A stretch of 64,000 bases of DNA from Sphingomonadales bacterium (GTDB lineage: Bacteria; Pseudomonadota; Alphaproteobacteria; Sphingomonadales; Sphingomonadaceae), in contig JAIXWO010000021.1 of NCBI GenBank assembly GCA_027491235.1, positions 124,001 to 188,000 on the forward strand. The letters are read 5' to 3'. Position 1 is the first letter of the stretch. Each line of letters begins with the position of its first letter. The position numbers were made by a program, and so were the translations under genes. The notes beneath the pieces are model-generated. The model ran no database searches. It was not told the origin of the DNA and saw only the letters and a program-made list of their open reading frames with translations. Below, in pieces: positions 37,916 to 46,683 of this stretch.

Positions 37916-39253
37916 ATGGATGTGACTCGGTTCGTTGATGACCGCCCCGAAGACGGGGTGTTCCGCGTCAATCGCGCAATCTTCACCGACCAGGAGATAT
38001 TTGAACGCGAGATCGAACAGATCTTCGAAGGCGGCTGGGTCTTCCTTGGCATCGAATCGCAGGCGGCGAACCCGCACGACTTCTTCACCACCACGATCGG
38101 CCGCGTGCCGGTCATGGTACAGCGCGATGGCGAGGGCACCTTGCGCGGCTTCGTCAATTCCTGCCCGCACAAGGGCGCGCGGCTGGCGCAGACGCGGGCT
38201 GGCAACGCACGGCTGCATGTGTGCCCCTATCACAGCTGGAGCTTCGACAGCGCAGGGCGCAGCAAGGCAGTGAAGTCACTCCGCGCGGGCTGCTATAGCG
38301 CGGCGTTCGAGCAGACTGACCATGGGCTTGCCGCGTTGCCGCGCTTCGAGAGCTATCGCGGGTTCCTGTTCGGCAGTCTGGCCGCAGATGTGCCGCCGCT
38401 GGCGGACTATTTGGGCGAGGCCGCCAAGCTGCTCGATCTCGTTGCTGACCAGAGCGAGGAAGGGCTGGAGCTGGTTCCCGGGCAAGTGACCTTCACCTAT
38501 GAAGCGAACTGGAAGCTGCAGCTCGAAAACTGTTCTGACGCCTATCACTTCACTTCAGCGCACCCCTCCTACATCCGCGTGCTCGAGCGGCGGCAGCAGG
38601 AAATGAGCGCGGATGTCGTCGCCTCGGTCTGGGAGAACAGCGACTATTGGAAGGAAGAAGCCCAAGGCGTTGCGGGCGGCAGCTACAGCTTTGCCAACGG
38701 CCACGTGCTCAACTGGGGCATCTTCGGCATCACCCCGGCGATCCCGCTCTATGAAAAGGCGGGTGTGCTGGCGGAGCGCCACGGCGAGGGCAAGCGCGAC
38801 TGGATGTTCAACATGCGCAACCTCACGATCTTCCCCAATCTGCAGGTTGCCGAAAACGCATCCAGCCAGCTGCGCGTGATCCGCCCGATTGCGCCAGGCC
38901 TCACCGAAATGCGCACATGGTGCATCGCGCCCAAGGGCGAGAGCGATGCCGCGCGCCGCCAGCGCATCCGCCAGTATGAGGACTTCTTCAATCCGACCGG
39001 CATGGCGACGCCGGATGACACGGTCTCTTACGAGAACTGCCAGATCGGCTATGCCGGCACAGTGGAGCCATGGTTGCAAGGCTATGCGCGGGGGATGACC
39101 GCCACTGTGGACGGGGGCAACCGCTTTTCCGAGCTGCTGGGGATGAGCCCTGAGCGCAGCGTGCTCGCTGATGCGCAGCTGTGCGACGAGACCCTGTTCC
39201 ACAGCTACTACCGCGCCTGGGCCAAGCGCATGGCGGGAGGTTCAGAAGCATGA
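37916..39253 (+). CDS. aromatic ring-hydroxylating dioxygenase alpha subunit (Rieske)
   Basis: A 445-residue oxygenase component. The Rieske [2Fe-2S] ligands are Cys83, His85, Cys103 and His106 (SCPHKGARL and VCPYHSW). The mononuclear iron site is in LENCSDAYHFTSAH, giving the D-x2-H-x4-H pattern. Overall length and the NWKLQLENCSD element resemble benzoate/anthranilate dioxygenase alpha subunits (BenA/AntA). It adds both oxygen atoms of O2 to an aromatic ring. Start 37916 is 14 bp after mdlC and fits a GAGACC spacing. The beta subunit overlaps its stop. No reductase or ferredoxin gene follows. Confidence 0.9.
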   Translation: MDVTRFVDDRPEDGVFRVNRAIFTDQEIFEREIEQIFEGGWVFLGIESQAANPHDFFTTTIGRVPVMVQRDGEGTLRGFVNSCPHKGARLAQTRAGNARLHVCPYHSWSFDSAGRSKAVKSLRAGCYSAAFEQTDHGLAALPRFESYRGFLFGSLAADVPPLADYLGEAAKLLDLVADQSEEGLELVPGQVTFTYEANWKLQLENCSDAYHFTSAHPSYIRVLERRQQEMSADVVASVWENSDYWKEEAQGVAGGSYSFANGHVLNWGIFGITPAIPLYEKAGVLAERHGEGKRDWMFNMRNLTIFPNLQVAENASSQLRVIRPIAPGLTEMRTWCIAPKGESDAARRQRIRQYEDFFNPTGMATPDDTVSYENCQIGYAGTVEPWLQGYARGMTATVDGGNRFSELLGMSPERSVLADAQLCDETLFHSYYRAWAKRMAGGSEA

Positions 39254-39750
39254 GCGCGCCGCTGACCCGCACCGAGGCCGAGGACCTGCTCTATCGCGAG
39301 GCGCTGCTGATCGACACGCAGCGCTTTGCCGAATGGCTGGAGCTGTTCACCCCGGATGTCGAATTCTGGATGCCGGCCTGGCGGGACGAGTGCACCACAA
39401 CCGAGAACCCGGACCGCGAACTCTCACTGATCTACTATAAGGGTCGGCGCAATCTGGAGGATCGGGTCATGCGCCTGACCTCGGGGCTGTCCACCGCATC
39501 ATCCCCGTTGCCGCGCGTCGTGCATCAGGTGACCAATGTGCTGGTGGTAGAGGCCGACGCGGCGGCGGCAACTGTCTCGGCCGCCTTCACGTGCCATCGC
39601 TTCGATGTAAGGATGGACCGGACGGACTGCTTCTTCGGTCGGTATGACTACCATCTGGTGCGGCAAAGCGGGGCGTGGTTGATCGCGCGCAAGAAGATCA
39701 CCCTCCTCAACGATACGATCCCGACGGTCGTAGACATCAACGCCATCTAA
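39250..39750 (+). CDS. aromatic ring-hydroxylating dioxygenase beta subunit
   Basis: A 166-residue small subunit. The sequence has VEFWMPAWRDE, ELSLIYYKGRRNLEDRVMRL and PLPRVVHQVTNVLV, features of BenB/AntB-type beta subunits of the SnoaL/NTF2-like fold. It gives structural support to the alpha3-beta3 oxygenase. The ATGA overlap with the alpha subunit shows coupling. The true start is at 39250 rather than the upstream in-frame ATG inside the alpha gene. Confidence 0.88.
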   Translation: MSAPLTRTEAEDLLYREALLIDTQRFAEWLELFTPDVEFWMPAWRDECTTTENPDRELSLIYYKGRRNLEDRVMRLTSGLSTASSPLPRVVHQVTNVLVVEADAAAATVSAAFTCHRFDVRMDRTDCFFGRYDYHLVRQSGAWLIARKKITLLNDTIPTVVDINAI

Positions 39751-39971
39751 AATTGCCGCAGTGTCGGCAGGTTAGGGCACCCAATCGTTTTCTGGAAAGC
39801 GTCTTTGACCCAGATCCGTGACAACGTACTTAAGGACCTTCGAGGCCGCCTGTCATCAGGTCTAAGGACTCAGCAGCGGCCCGCTAGTCTCTATAAACCA
39901 ATGCCAGAACGGGATGAGTCTGCGGAATGTCACGCTGGCCCAGACACCGGTTGCACTAAGGGAGGAAACTG
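39751..39971 (+). other. 221-bp spacer before the TonB receptor
   Basis: No coding frame was assigned here. It must hold the TonB-receptor promoter if the receptor is not transcribed with the dioxygenase. I did not find a clear -35/-10 pair. Confidence 0.4.
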
Positions 39972-42326
39972 ATGCGCATGTTTGGATCGAAGCGAGGCGC
40001 CGTGTTCTTGGCGGCAGTATCGACTGTTGCGATGGCAAGCGGAGCCTATGCACAAGAGCAAGAGGCTCCAGCTGTCGGGCTCGATGATATCGTGGTCACC
40101 GCAACACGTAGCGGAGAAACAAATCTTCAATCGACACCAATCGCCGTCACCTCGATTTCCAGTGCTGATCTGGCGACCCGCAATATCGACAACCTGCAGA
40201 GCGTCAGCTCGTTCGTGCCCAGTCTCTCGATTGGTAACCGTCCGGGCTTCGGCAGTGGCTTTGGGGCGATCACTTTGCGCGGCATGGGTGTGGATGCGAA
40301 TGACTCTTCGCAGGCCGTCGGTACGTATATCGATGACATGTTCTACGCATCCAGCTTCGGCAACCTGCTGGGGCTGATGGATGTGGAACGGATCGAAGTT
40401 CTGCGTGGTCCGCAGGGCACCCTGTTTGGCCGCAACACCATCGCCGGTGCGATCCAGTATGTGACCAAGGCTCCTGAAAAGGATTTCGGCGGCTATGTGA
40501 AGGGTGCGCTCGGAAGCTTTGACCGCAAGGATGTGAGTGGAGCGCTGAACGTGCCGCTTGGTGATACCCTCGCCGTCCGCATTGCGGGTCAGTATAACTC
40601 GCTCGACGGCTTTGTTCACGACGATCTGAACAATATCGACCGTGGCTCCATGGAATCGAAATTTGCCCGCGTGCGTGCGCGCTGGACACCAAGCGACAAG
40701 CTGCAGGTCGATCTCAAGTTCGAATATGGCAAGACCGAGTCCAACGGTCGACCCGTGTTGTTGACCGGCTTCAACAACAACGCGCAGTTCGTCGCGCTGG
40801 CAAATGCTTTCCGTGATTTCTTTGCGCCAACCGCTCCGCGCTTTGCATTCACCAATGCCAACGTGTCGCCAAGCCAGCGGCCGGGTGATTTTTCCAACAG
40901 CGGCTTCAATGCCCCCGACCGGATGACCAGCGACACCACGATCTTTCAGGGCGTCATTGCCTATGAGGTTTCGGATAGCCTCTCGCTGAAGTCGATCACG
41001 TCGCAGTCGACCACGAACAGCCTCATTCAGGTCGATTTCGACGTCACGCCTATGCCCTTGTTGGCGGTCGAGAATGAGGACCGGAACAAGGCGTTCACGC
41101 AGGAGTTGCAACTTGTCGGCTCCGCCGTTGACGACCGACTGAACTTCACGCTGGGCGGATTTTATTTCCACAGTGACGTCAATCACATTCAACCGATCGG
41201 TATCGGCTTCTTCCCGATTGACCGTTCGGTTGGCACCTCGGTCTACAAGGTCAAGTCGTACGCCCTCTACGGCCAGACTTCATTTGACGTGACCCAGAAG
41301 CTCAGCCTCGCCGCTGGATTGCGTTACACCAACGAAAAGATTGCTGCCGGGGTCGAAGGCGCATTCTTGGCGATACCGGGTGCACCACCGGTTCCCCAGA
41401 CCTTCGGGAAGGAACGCTCCCGCTTCACGGACTGGTCGCCCTATTTCGGGGTCAACTATCAGGCGACTGCTGACGTTTTTGTCTTCGCAAAGGCTTCCAA
41501 GGGCTTCCGCGCTGGCGGCTTTACGGTCAGCCGCGACTTTGTCACCGATCCGGAAGCGGGCAACCGCTTGGCCGTACCGTTCCGGCCGGAAACTGCCTGG
41601 ACGTACGAAATCGGCACGAGGATCGAGGCCCTGGATGGCCGCCTCCGCTTCAACCCGACGGTCTTCCAGACAAACTGGAAGGACATCCAGTTCCTAGAAC
41701 CCGGCACGGTTCCCAATATCTTCACATCGAACGCGGGCGACGCGCGCATTCGTGGTCTTGAATTGGAAACCCAGTTCGCGGCGACCAGCAATCTCGTGCT
41801 CTCGGGAAGCTTCAGCTACCTTGATGCCCGTTACACGCGTCTCGACCCCAACATCCGGGTGACCTTCCCGAACGGGTTCATCACCAATCCGAACTTCTTT
41901 ACAGGGCCGCAGCCGCAGCCACCGATCATTCCGGTCGGCGCTCCGCAAATCCGCAATTTCATCGATCTTAACACGCCGCTCGCACGCGCACCGGAGTTCA
42001 AGTACACGATTGGCGCCCGTCACACCTTGCCGCTAGGGAATGGTGGCAAGATGGTCACCAATCTCGACTATGCTTGGACCGACAGGCAGAAGACGCTGGC
42101 TGAAGGTATTGCTCCACTTGTGCCATCTTATGGATTGCTCAATGGTCGCCTTCAGTACAACGCGCCCGACGACCGCTGGAGCCTCGCGCTGTTCGGGAAT
42201 AACCTGACCAACGAGTTCTATGTGCTCAATGAGACGGCTTTCGACACCGGCCTCACTGTCGGCATGCGTGTGCAGGATCCGGGCCGCCCGCGTGAAGTTG
42301 GGGTGGAACTTCGCTTCAACTTCTGA
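39972..42326 (+). CDS. TonB-dependent outer-membrane receptor
   Basis: A 784-residue receptor with a signal peptide (FLAAVSTVAMASGAYAQ). A TonB-box-like DIVVTATR lies at the mature N-terminus. The plug domain (LQSVSSFVPSLSIGNRPGF, RGPQGTLFGRNTIAGAIQY) and a 22-strand-type beta-barrel follow, ending VELRFNF with the terminal Phe needed for outer-membrane assembly. Its place inside the catabolic region suggests uptake of an aromatic or other poorly permeable substrate rather than iron. The ligand is unknown. A strong terminator follows. Confidence 0.93.
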   Translation: MRMFGSKRGAVFLAAVSTVAMASGAYAQEQEAPAVGLDDIVVTATRSGETNLQSTPIAVTSISSADLATRNIDNLQSVSSFVPSLSIGNRPGFGSGFGAITLRGMGVDANDSSQAVGTYIDDMFYASSFGNLLGLMDVERIEVLRGPQGTLFGRNTIAGAIQYVTKAPEKDFGGYVKGALGSFDRKDVSGALNVPLGDTLAVRIAGQYNSLDGFVHDDLNNIDRGSMESKFARVRARWTPSDKLQVDLKFEYGKTESNGRPVLLTGFNNNAQFVALANAFRDFFAPTAPRFAFTNANVSPSQRPGDFSNSGFNAPDRMTSDTTIFQGVIAYEVSDSLSLKSITSQSTTNSLIQVDFDVTPMPLLAVENEDRNKAFTQELQLVGSAVDDRLNFTLGGFYFHSDVNHIQPIGIGFFPIDRSVGTSVYKVKSYALYGQTSFDVTQKLSLAAGLRYTNEKIAAGVEGAFLAIPGAPPVPQTFGKERSRFTDWSPYFGVNYQATADVFVFAKASKGFRAGGFTVSRDFVTDPEAGNRLAVPFRPETAWTYEIGTRIEALDGRLRFNPTVFQTNWKDIQFLEPGTVPNIFTSNAGDARIRGLELETQFAATSNLVLSGSFSYLDARYTRLDPNIRVTFPNGFITNPNFFTGPQPQPPIIPVGAPQIRNFIDLNTPLARAPEFKYTIGARHTLPLGNGGKMVTNLDYAWTDRQKTLAEGIAPLVPSYGLLNGRLQYNAPDDRWSLALFGNNLTNEFYVLNETAFDTGLTVGMRVQDPGRPREVGVELRFNF

Positions 42327-42349
42327 TCGCAGCAGACCTGCAATCAACT

Positions 42350-42377
42350 GAACAGGCCGGGGAGACCCGGCCTGTTC
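42350..42377 (+). terminator. terminator after the TonB receptor
   Basis: A perfect 12-bp stem GAACAGGCCGGG/CCCGGCCTGTTC with the tetraloop GAGA, followed by TCGTTT. It lies between the receptor stop and the end of the convergent LysR gene. Confidence 0.82.
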
Positions 42378-42404
42378 TCGTTTGGTGCGGCGAACCGGCC
42401 GCGT

Positions 42405-43313
42405 TCAGCAATCCAGGCAGTAGCGGACGACCGATCTGAGCCAGATGTGTTCGAGCGACTTGTCGGTGATCTCGCTCCACAACATCGAGGTCGTCATCTC
42501 GGTGCTTTCGTCCGAAATCTCGATCAGAGAGAGCGGCAAGTGCTGCAGCAGGCGCTGCGCCAGGGAGGCATTGCACCGTGCCACGTTGGGCAATTGCAAA
42601 GCGGCAAGCACAGAACCGAACTGGCTGTCGGTGATGATCGAAGTGGGCCGGTCAAGCGAAGCAAGGCCCGTCGGGGCCAGTTCGGGCTGGCGCAGGAGAA
42701 GGTGCTTCGTGTCGTAGAAATAGGAAATGCTGGGATAAGAGAACAGCTCTTCGGTCGTCACCGATTGCGACCCGGCAAGTGGGTGGCTTTTGCTCACAGC
42801 GGCGATGATCCGGTCGCTGAACAGGAACTCGCGCTTCATTTCCGGCCAAAATCCCAAGTCTGCGCAGACGGCCAGATCGACGGTCCCGTCATCGGCATCC
42901 CGATTAAGGTCCATCGGTACTTCGCAGAAGATGACCCGAACGCCCGGCGCAGACTCGGCCAGATGAGGCAGGAGCTTCTGGCTGATCTGGTAGGAGAGAT
43001 AATCGGGCGCGGCGATGACAAAGCTGCAATTGGACGTCGCCGGATCGAACGAATCCGCCTGGAACAGCAGTTCGATCTGCGCGCAGATATCGTCGAGATT
43101 CCGGCGCATGCGTTCCGCTCTTGGCGTGAGCCGCATGTTGCGCCCGACGCGGACGAGAATGGGGTCGTCGAGCAACAGCCGCAGCCGTGCCAGGGCGCCG
43201 CTCATGGCAGGTTGTGAAAGCCCGACATGGTCAGCCGCCTTTGCAACACTGCTTTCGCGCAGGAGGGCTTGCAGGATGGGAATGAGGTTGAGGTTCTTGG
43301 TTCGAATGGCCAC
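42405..43313 (-). CDS. NodD-type LysR-family regulator
   Basis: A 302-residue LysR regulator. The N-terminus NLNLIPILQALLRESSVAK, then LSQPAMSGALARLR and DPILVRVGRNMRLTPRA, is characteristic of the NodD/aromatic-responsive group, in which the DP-x-LVR element follows the recognition helix. The C-terminal inducer-binding domain is normal in length. It is divergent from a five-gene operon and separated by 119 bp holding two ATC-N9-GAT boxes. Its inducer is probably an aromatic compound (family knowledge, not proven here). Confidence 0.9.
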   Translation of the reverse strand: MAIRTKNLNLIPILQALLRESSVAKAADHVGLSQPAMSGALARLRLLLDDPILVRVGRNMRLTPRAERMRRNLDDICAQIELLFQADSFDPATSNCSFVIAAPDYLSYQISQKLLPHLAESAPGVRVIFCEVPMDLNRDADDGTVDLAVCADLGFWPEMKREFLFSDRIIAAVSKSHPLAGSQSVTTEELFSYPSISYFYDTKHLLLRQPELAPTGLASLDRPTSIITDSQFGSVLAALQLPNVARCNASLAQRLLQHLPLSLIEISDESTEMTTSMLWSEITDKSLEHIWLRSVVRYCLDC

Positions 43314-43339
43314 GCTTTCGCTCCCCGGGCTGACCCAAC

Positions 43340-43385
43340 ATCGAAAAAACGGATGGGTTATGTCTCATTTATCGATTTCCGGGAT
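43340..43385. promoter_or_regulatory. two ATC-N9-GAT (nod-box-like) LysR sites
   Basis: ATC-GAAAAAACG-GAT at 43340-43354 and ATC-GATTTCCGG-GAT at 43371-43385, starting 31 bp apart, which is about three helical turns. Both lie between the LysR start and the azoreductase start. ATC-N9-GAT is the core of NodD-type operators. Confidence 0.5.
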
Positions 43386-43432
43386 GTTCGGCAATGCGAT
43401 AGCCAATGACCTAACTGATAAGGGAGGACGCT

Positions 43433-44047
43433 ATGCCGAAACTGTTGCAGATCCATTCCAGCCCGAACCTCGGGAGTTCGATCACACGTGAGCTGTCCGA
43501 CCGGTTCGTGAAGACGTGGATCGAAAGCCATGCCAATGTCGACGTCGAAACGCTTGACCTCGCCGTTGACGAGGTCCCGCATTTCGACCCTCTGATCATG
43601 CAGGCGGCGATGGCCGCCGGGGGCGAGCTTTCGCCAGAGATGACTGAGCGTTTGGCGGTGAGCGACCGCCTCATCGACCAACTGGAGGCGGCAGAGCTGC
43701 TGGTGATCGGTGTGCCGATGATCAACTTTACCATTCCCAGCCAGCTCAAGGCCTGGTTCGACAACGTGATGATTGCCGGACGCACGTTCAAGTATACCGC
43801 GCCGGGCGTATCGAAGGGCCTGCTCTTCGGAAAGAAGGCGTTCGTCGTGCTCGCGCGTGGCGGCGACTATACCGATGGCCCGGCGGCCGCGTTCGACTTC
43901 CAAGAGCCTTTATTGCGCACGCTGCTGGGCTTCATTGGCATTTTCGATGTCACGTTCATCCGTGCCGAGGGCCTGCGCCAGCGCCCCGAGGACGCGGCCG
44001 CGATCATCGGCAATGCGCACGCGGTGATCGCGCGCCTCGCCGCCTAA
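43433..44047 (+). CDS. FMN-dependent NADH azoreductase/quinone reductase (AzoR family)
   Basis: A 204-residue flavodoxin-fold oxidoreductase of the AzoR/AcpD family. The N-terminal phosphate-binding element is LQIHSSPNLGSSITRELSD, and the FMN contact is PMINFTIPSQLKAWFDNV. AzoR enzymes reduce azo bonds and quinones by two-electron steps. In this operon with aromatic hydroxylases a role in keeping quinone products reduced is likely (inference). ATG 43433 has AGGGAGGA upstream. It is the first gene of the NodD-type-regulated operon. Confidence 0.85.
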   Translation: MPKLLQIHSSPNLGSSITRELSDRFVKTWIESHANVDVETLDLAVDEVPHFDPLIMQAAMAAGGELSPEMTERLAVSDRLIDQLEAAELLVIGVPMINFTIPSQLKAWFDNVMIAGRTFKYTAPGVSKGLLFGKKAFVVLARGGDYTDGPAAAFDFQEPLLRTLLGFIGIFDVTFIRAEGLRQRPEDAAAIIGNAHAVIARLAA

Positions 44048-44085
44048 GCGCAGCACAAAGCACCAGGTGAATTTGGAGAGAGAAA

Positions 44086-45297
44086 ATGGCAACGCAACTG
44101 AAGTTCCAGCCTGAACCCGCGGCTCGGCAAAGCCTGTCGGACCTTGTCCGCCCCTATCTCGGCGAGTTCGCCAAGCGCTCGCCTGGTACCGAGAAGGCGC
44201 GCATGGTCCCCGAAGAGAATATCGAGATCATCCGCAAGCTCGGCTTCGTCCGCGCCTATGTGCCGGCGGTCAAGGGTGGCGACGAGCGTGACCTGTGGGA
44301 CTATTGCGACGGGATTCGCACGCTGACGCAAGCGTGCCCTGCCACCGGATGGGTCACTGGCGTGCTCAACACCCATCCCGCCGCTGTCGGCCTGTTCGAC
44401 CGCCGTGTGCAAGATGCGATCTGGGCAACCGGGCCAGACACGATTATCTGCTCTTCGGGCTCGCCGCAGATGAAGGCGACCCTGACAGAGGGTGGCATCC
44501 TCGTCAGTGGCAAGGGCCGGTGGGCGAGTGGTTGTGACCATGCCGAGTGGGCGCTTGTCGGCATCAAAGTTCCCGACGTTTCGGACCCCCGCTACGCTGA
44601 TCGCCGCTACAACGACTTCATGTTCTTCGCCCACCGCAGCGAATATACGATTGAGGATACCTGGTATTCGACTGGCCAGCGCGGCAGCGGTTCCAAGGAC
44701 CTCGTGTTCGACAACGTCTTTGTGGCGCAGCATCGCCTTGAAGGTTTGGGTTCGATGAACTTCGGCATCACCCGCGGTGCCGCTACGGTCGACAGCTGGA
44801 TCACGCGTACGCCCTATACGCTGGTCTTTTCGACCTTTCTGCCCGCTATCGCGCTGGGCTGTGCCGATGGCATGATCGCCGAGTTCAAGAAGCGTCAGCA
44901 ATCGCGCAAGAACGCCTATACCGGCGCGCAAGGCGTCCTCAATCCAGCGGGCTATATGCGCCTTGCGGAATCGGTTCACGAACTCGAGGCGATCACTGTC
45001 TACTTCCGCAAGCTTCTGGAAGATCTGCAGGCCATCGGCGTGGAAGGCAAGCGCGTGGACGACGAGATGTTCTTCGGCTTCACCTCCAAGTTCGCGTTCG
45101 TGACGGACCGTGCAGTCAAAGTCATCGACCGCCTGTTCGAAGGTGCAGGGTCGAGCGCGATTGCAGACTTCAATCCGATGCAGCGCTACTGGCGGGACGG
45201 CCACGCGGCGCGGCTGCACACGGGTTCGGACTATGACACCATGCTGCAGAATTACGGCCGCAGTATCATGGGACTGATGCCAACGCCCGACCTTTGA
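44086..45297 (+). CDS. two-component flavin-dependent aromatic monooxygenase, oxygenase subunit (HsaA/HpaB-C2 type)
   Basis: A 403-residue protein with the acyl-CoA dehydrogenase fold but of the class D monooxygenase group. The start (LVRPYLGEFAKRSPGTEKAR) and VPAVKGGDERDLWDY, then ACPATGWVTG, SGKGRWASGCDHAEWALVG, WYSTGQRGSGSKD and the C-terminal LFEGAGSSAIAD, match HsaA/p-hydroxyphenylacetate hydroxylase C2-like proteins. These use free reduced flavin to ortho-hydroxylate phenols. The reductase partner is probably the flavin reductase at 47146. It lies 38 bp after azoreductase. Confidence 0.85.
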   Translation: MATQLKFQPEPAARQSLSDLVRPYLGEFAKRSPGTEKARMVPEENIEIIRKLGFVRAYVPAVKGGDERDLWDYCDGIRTLTQACPATGWVTGVLNTHPAAVGLFDRRVQDAIWATGPDTIICSSGSPQMKATLTEGGILVSGKGRWASGCDHAEWALVGIKVPDVSDPRYADRRYNDFMFFAHRSEYTIEDTWYSTGQRGSGSKDLVFDNVFVAQHRLEGLGSMNFGITRGAATVDSWITRTPYTLVFSTFLPAIALGCADGMIAEFKKRQQSRKNAYTGAQGVLNPAGYMRLAESVHELEAITVYFRKLLEDLQAIGVEGKRVDDEMFFGFTSKFAFVTDRAVKVIDRLFEGAGSSAIADFNPMQRYWRDGHAARLHTGSDYDTMLQNYGRSIMGLMPTPDL

Positions 45298-45306
45298 GAG
45301 CACGAG

Positions 45307-45345
45307 CAGCTCCGTCCTGTCCCGTGCAGGCCGGAGCTGTTCTTT
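45307..45345 (+). terminator. hairpin between the flavin monooxygenase and P450 genes
   Basis: CAGCTCCG/CGGAGCTG stem (45307-45314 with 45332-45339), with an inner CCTG/CAGG, followed by T-TTCTTTCT. It could attenuate transcription into the P450 gene. Confidence 0.45.
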
Positions 45346-45371
45346 CTGCGGGTGTTGCAAGGAGACGTTCC

Positions 45372-46574
45372 ATGGCGAGTGCGAGCCAGATCTTTCCCCT
45401 GTTCGAAGAGGACCCGTTCTCTGAAGCGGCGCTGGCCGACTCTGTGCCAGTGTTTCGCCGTTTGCGCGAACTCGGTCCTGTGGCCTATCTGCCTGAGCTC
45501 GGGATCTACGCGATTTCGCATTATGATGCGGTGGCAGCGGGCCTGCGGCTCGACAGCACACTGGTCAGTGGCCAAGGCGTATCCTTTAATGTGAACCTCA
45601 ACGGAGAGGCCGCACCACGCTTCGCCACGCCGATTACCAGCGACGGCGAAACGCATCGCCGCCTGAAAAAGCTTGAGATGCGGCCGTTGATGCCGGTTGC
45701 GCTGGCCGGTCTTCGCGAGCGGATCGAGCAACTGGCGACGCAGACCGTGCGCAAACTGGCAACCGGGCAGACGTTCGAGGCGATGGCGGGGCTCGCGTCG
45801 GTCATTCCGACAAGCATAGTGGTCGAACTGGTCGGGCTGAAGGGTGTGGGCGCGCAACGCATGCTCGCGTGGTCGGAGGCCATCTTCAACGCCAATGGTC
45901 CGGCAACCGTCCCTCGTACCAATGAGGGCGTGCCTGTGCTGATGGACCTTGCCTCATACAGTGCCACGCTGACACGCGAAGGGGTCGAGCCGGGCAGCTG
46001 GGCGGATCGCATCCTCGATGCCGCAGACAGCGGCGAGATCACCGCGCCCGAAGCGCAAGGGTTGATCATCGACTATGTGGTGCCCTCGCTGGACACGACC
46101 ATCCTGGCCACTGGCGAACTGCTGTTCCAGCTGGCCAGTCTGCCCGGATCGCTGGATCTTGTTCGGGAGAAGCCGGCCATGATCCCCGGCATCATCGACG
46201 AGGCCGTCCGGCTGGCGAGCCCGATCCGCGGCTTTACCCGGTTCGTCGCAAGCGACTACGAGGTCGGGGGCGGCGTAATCCCTGCCGGGTCGAGAGTCGT
46301 ACTGCTTTTCGCGTCGGCAAACCGGGACGAGCGACACTATCCTGAACCGGACAGGTTCCTGCCGGAGCGCGGGCCGCGCGACCATCTGGGCTGGGGGTTG
46401 GGCGTTCACTCCTGCACCGGTCGGCACCTTGCCCGGCTTGAGATGGAAACGCTGCTCGCCTGTCTGGCGCAGGAGATCGAGACTATCGAGTTTGATGAGC
46501 CCGCGCGCTTGATCAACAACAGCCTTCAGGGTTTCCGCTCGCTACCGATGCGATTGCGCGCGCGGAAGAACTGA
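45372..46574 (+). CDS. cytochrome P450, possible aromatic O-demethylase group
   Basis: A 400-residue soluble bacterial P450. The ExxR is in DEAVRLASPI. The haem-ligand loop GWGLGVHSCTGRHLAR has Cys near residue 346. The I-helix reads DYVVPSLDTT in place of the usual A/G-G-x-D/E-T-T. Together with the ending NNSLQGFRSLPMR it resembles members of the CYP199A and GcoA-like group that demethylate methoxy-aromatics. The substrate assignment is tentative. Start at 45372 has AAGGAGA upstream. No ferredoxin or reductase gene is next to it. Confidence 0.85.
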   Translation: MASASQIFPLFEEDPFSEAALADSVPVFRRLRELGPVAYLPELGIYAISHYDAVAAGLRLDSTLVSGQGVSFNVNLNGEAAPRFATPITSDGETHRRLKKLEMRPLMPVALAGLRERIEQLATQTVRKLATGQTFEAMAGLASVIPTSIVVELVGLKGVGAQRMLAWSEAIFNANGPATVPRTNEGVPVLMDLASYSATLTREGVEPGSWADRILDAADSGEITAPEAQGLIIDYVVPSLDTTILATGELLFQLASLPGSLDLVREKPAMIPGIIDEAVRLASPIRGFTRFVASDYEVGGGVIPAGSRVVLLFASANRDERHYPEPDRFLPERGPRDHLGWGLGVHSCTGRHLARLEMETLLACLAQEIETIEFDEPARLINNSLQGFRSLPMRLRARKN

Positions 46575-46683
46575 GGGTACCCCGGAAGGAAAGCCTGATA
46601 ACCATGCAAGCCGCTCCTGCAACGAGCCCTGCCCATAAGCTGAAGTGAGTGCTTCGGCATATTGGACACTATTGGAGAACATC

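Noticed and set aside
44044..45561. A 505-codon minus-strand frame opposite the HsaA-like gene.
   Set aside because: It runs across the 3' end of azoR, the whole monooxygenase gene and the P450 start; no domain found.
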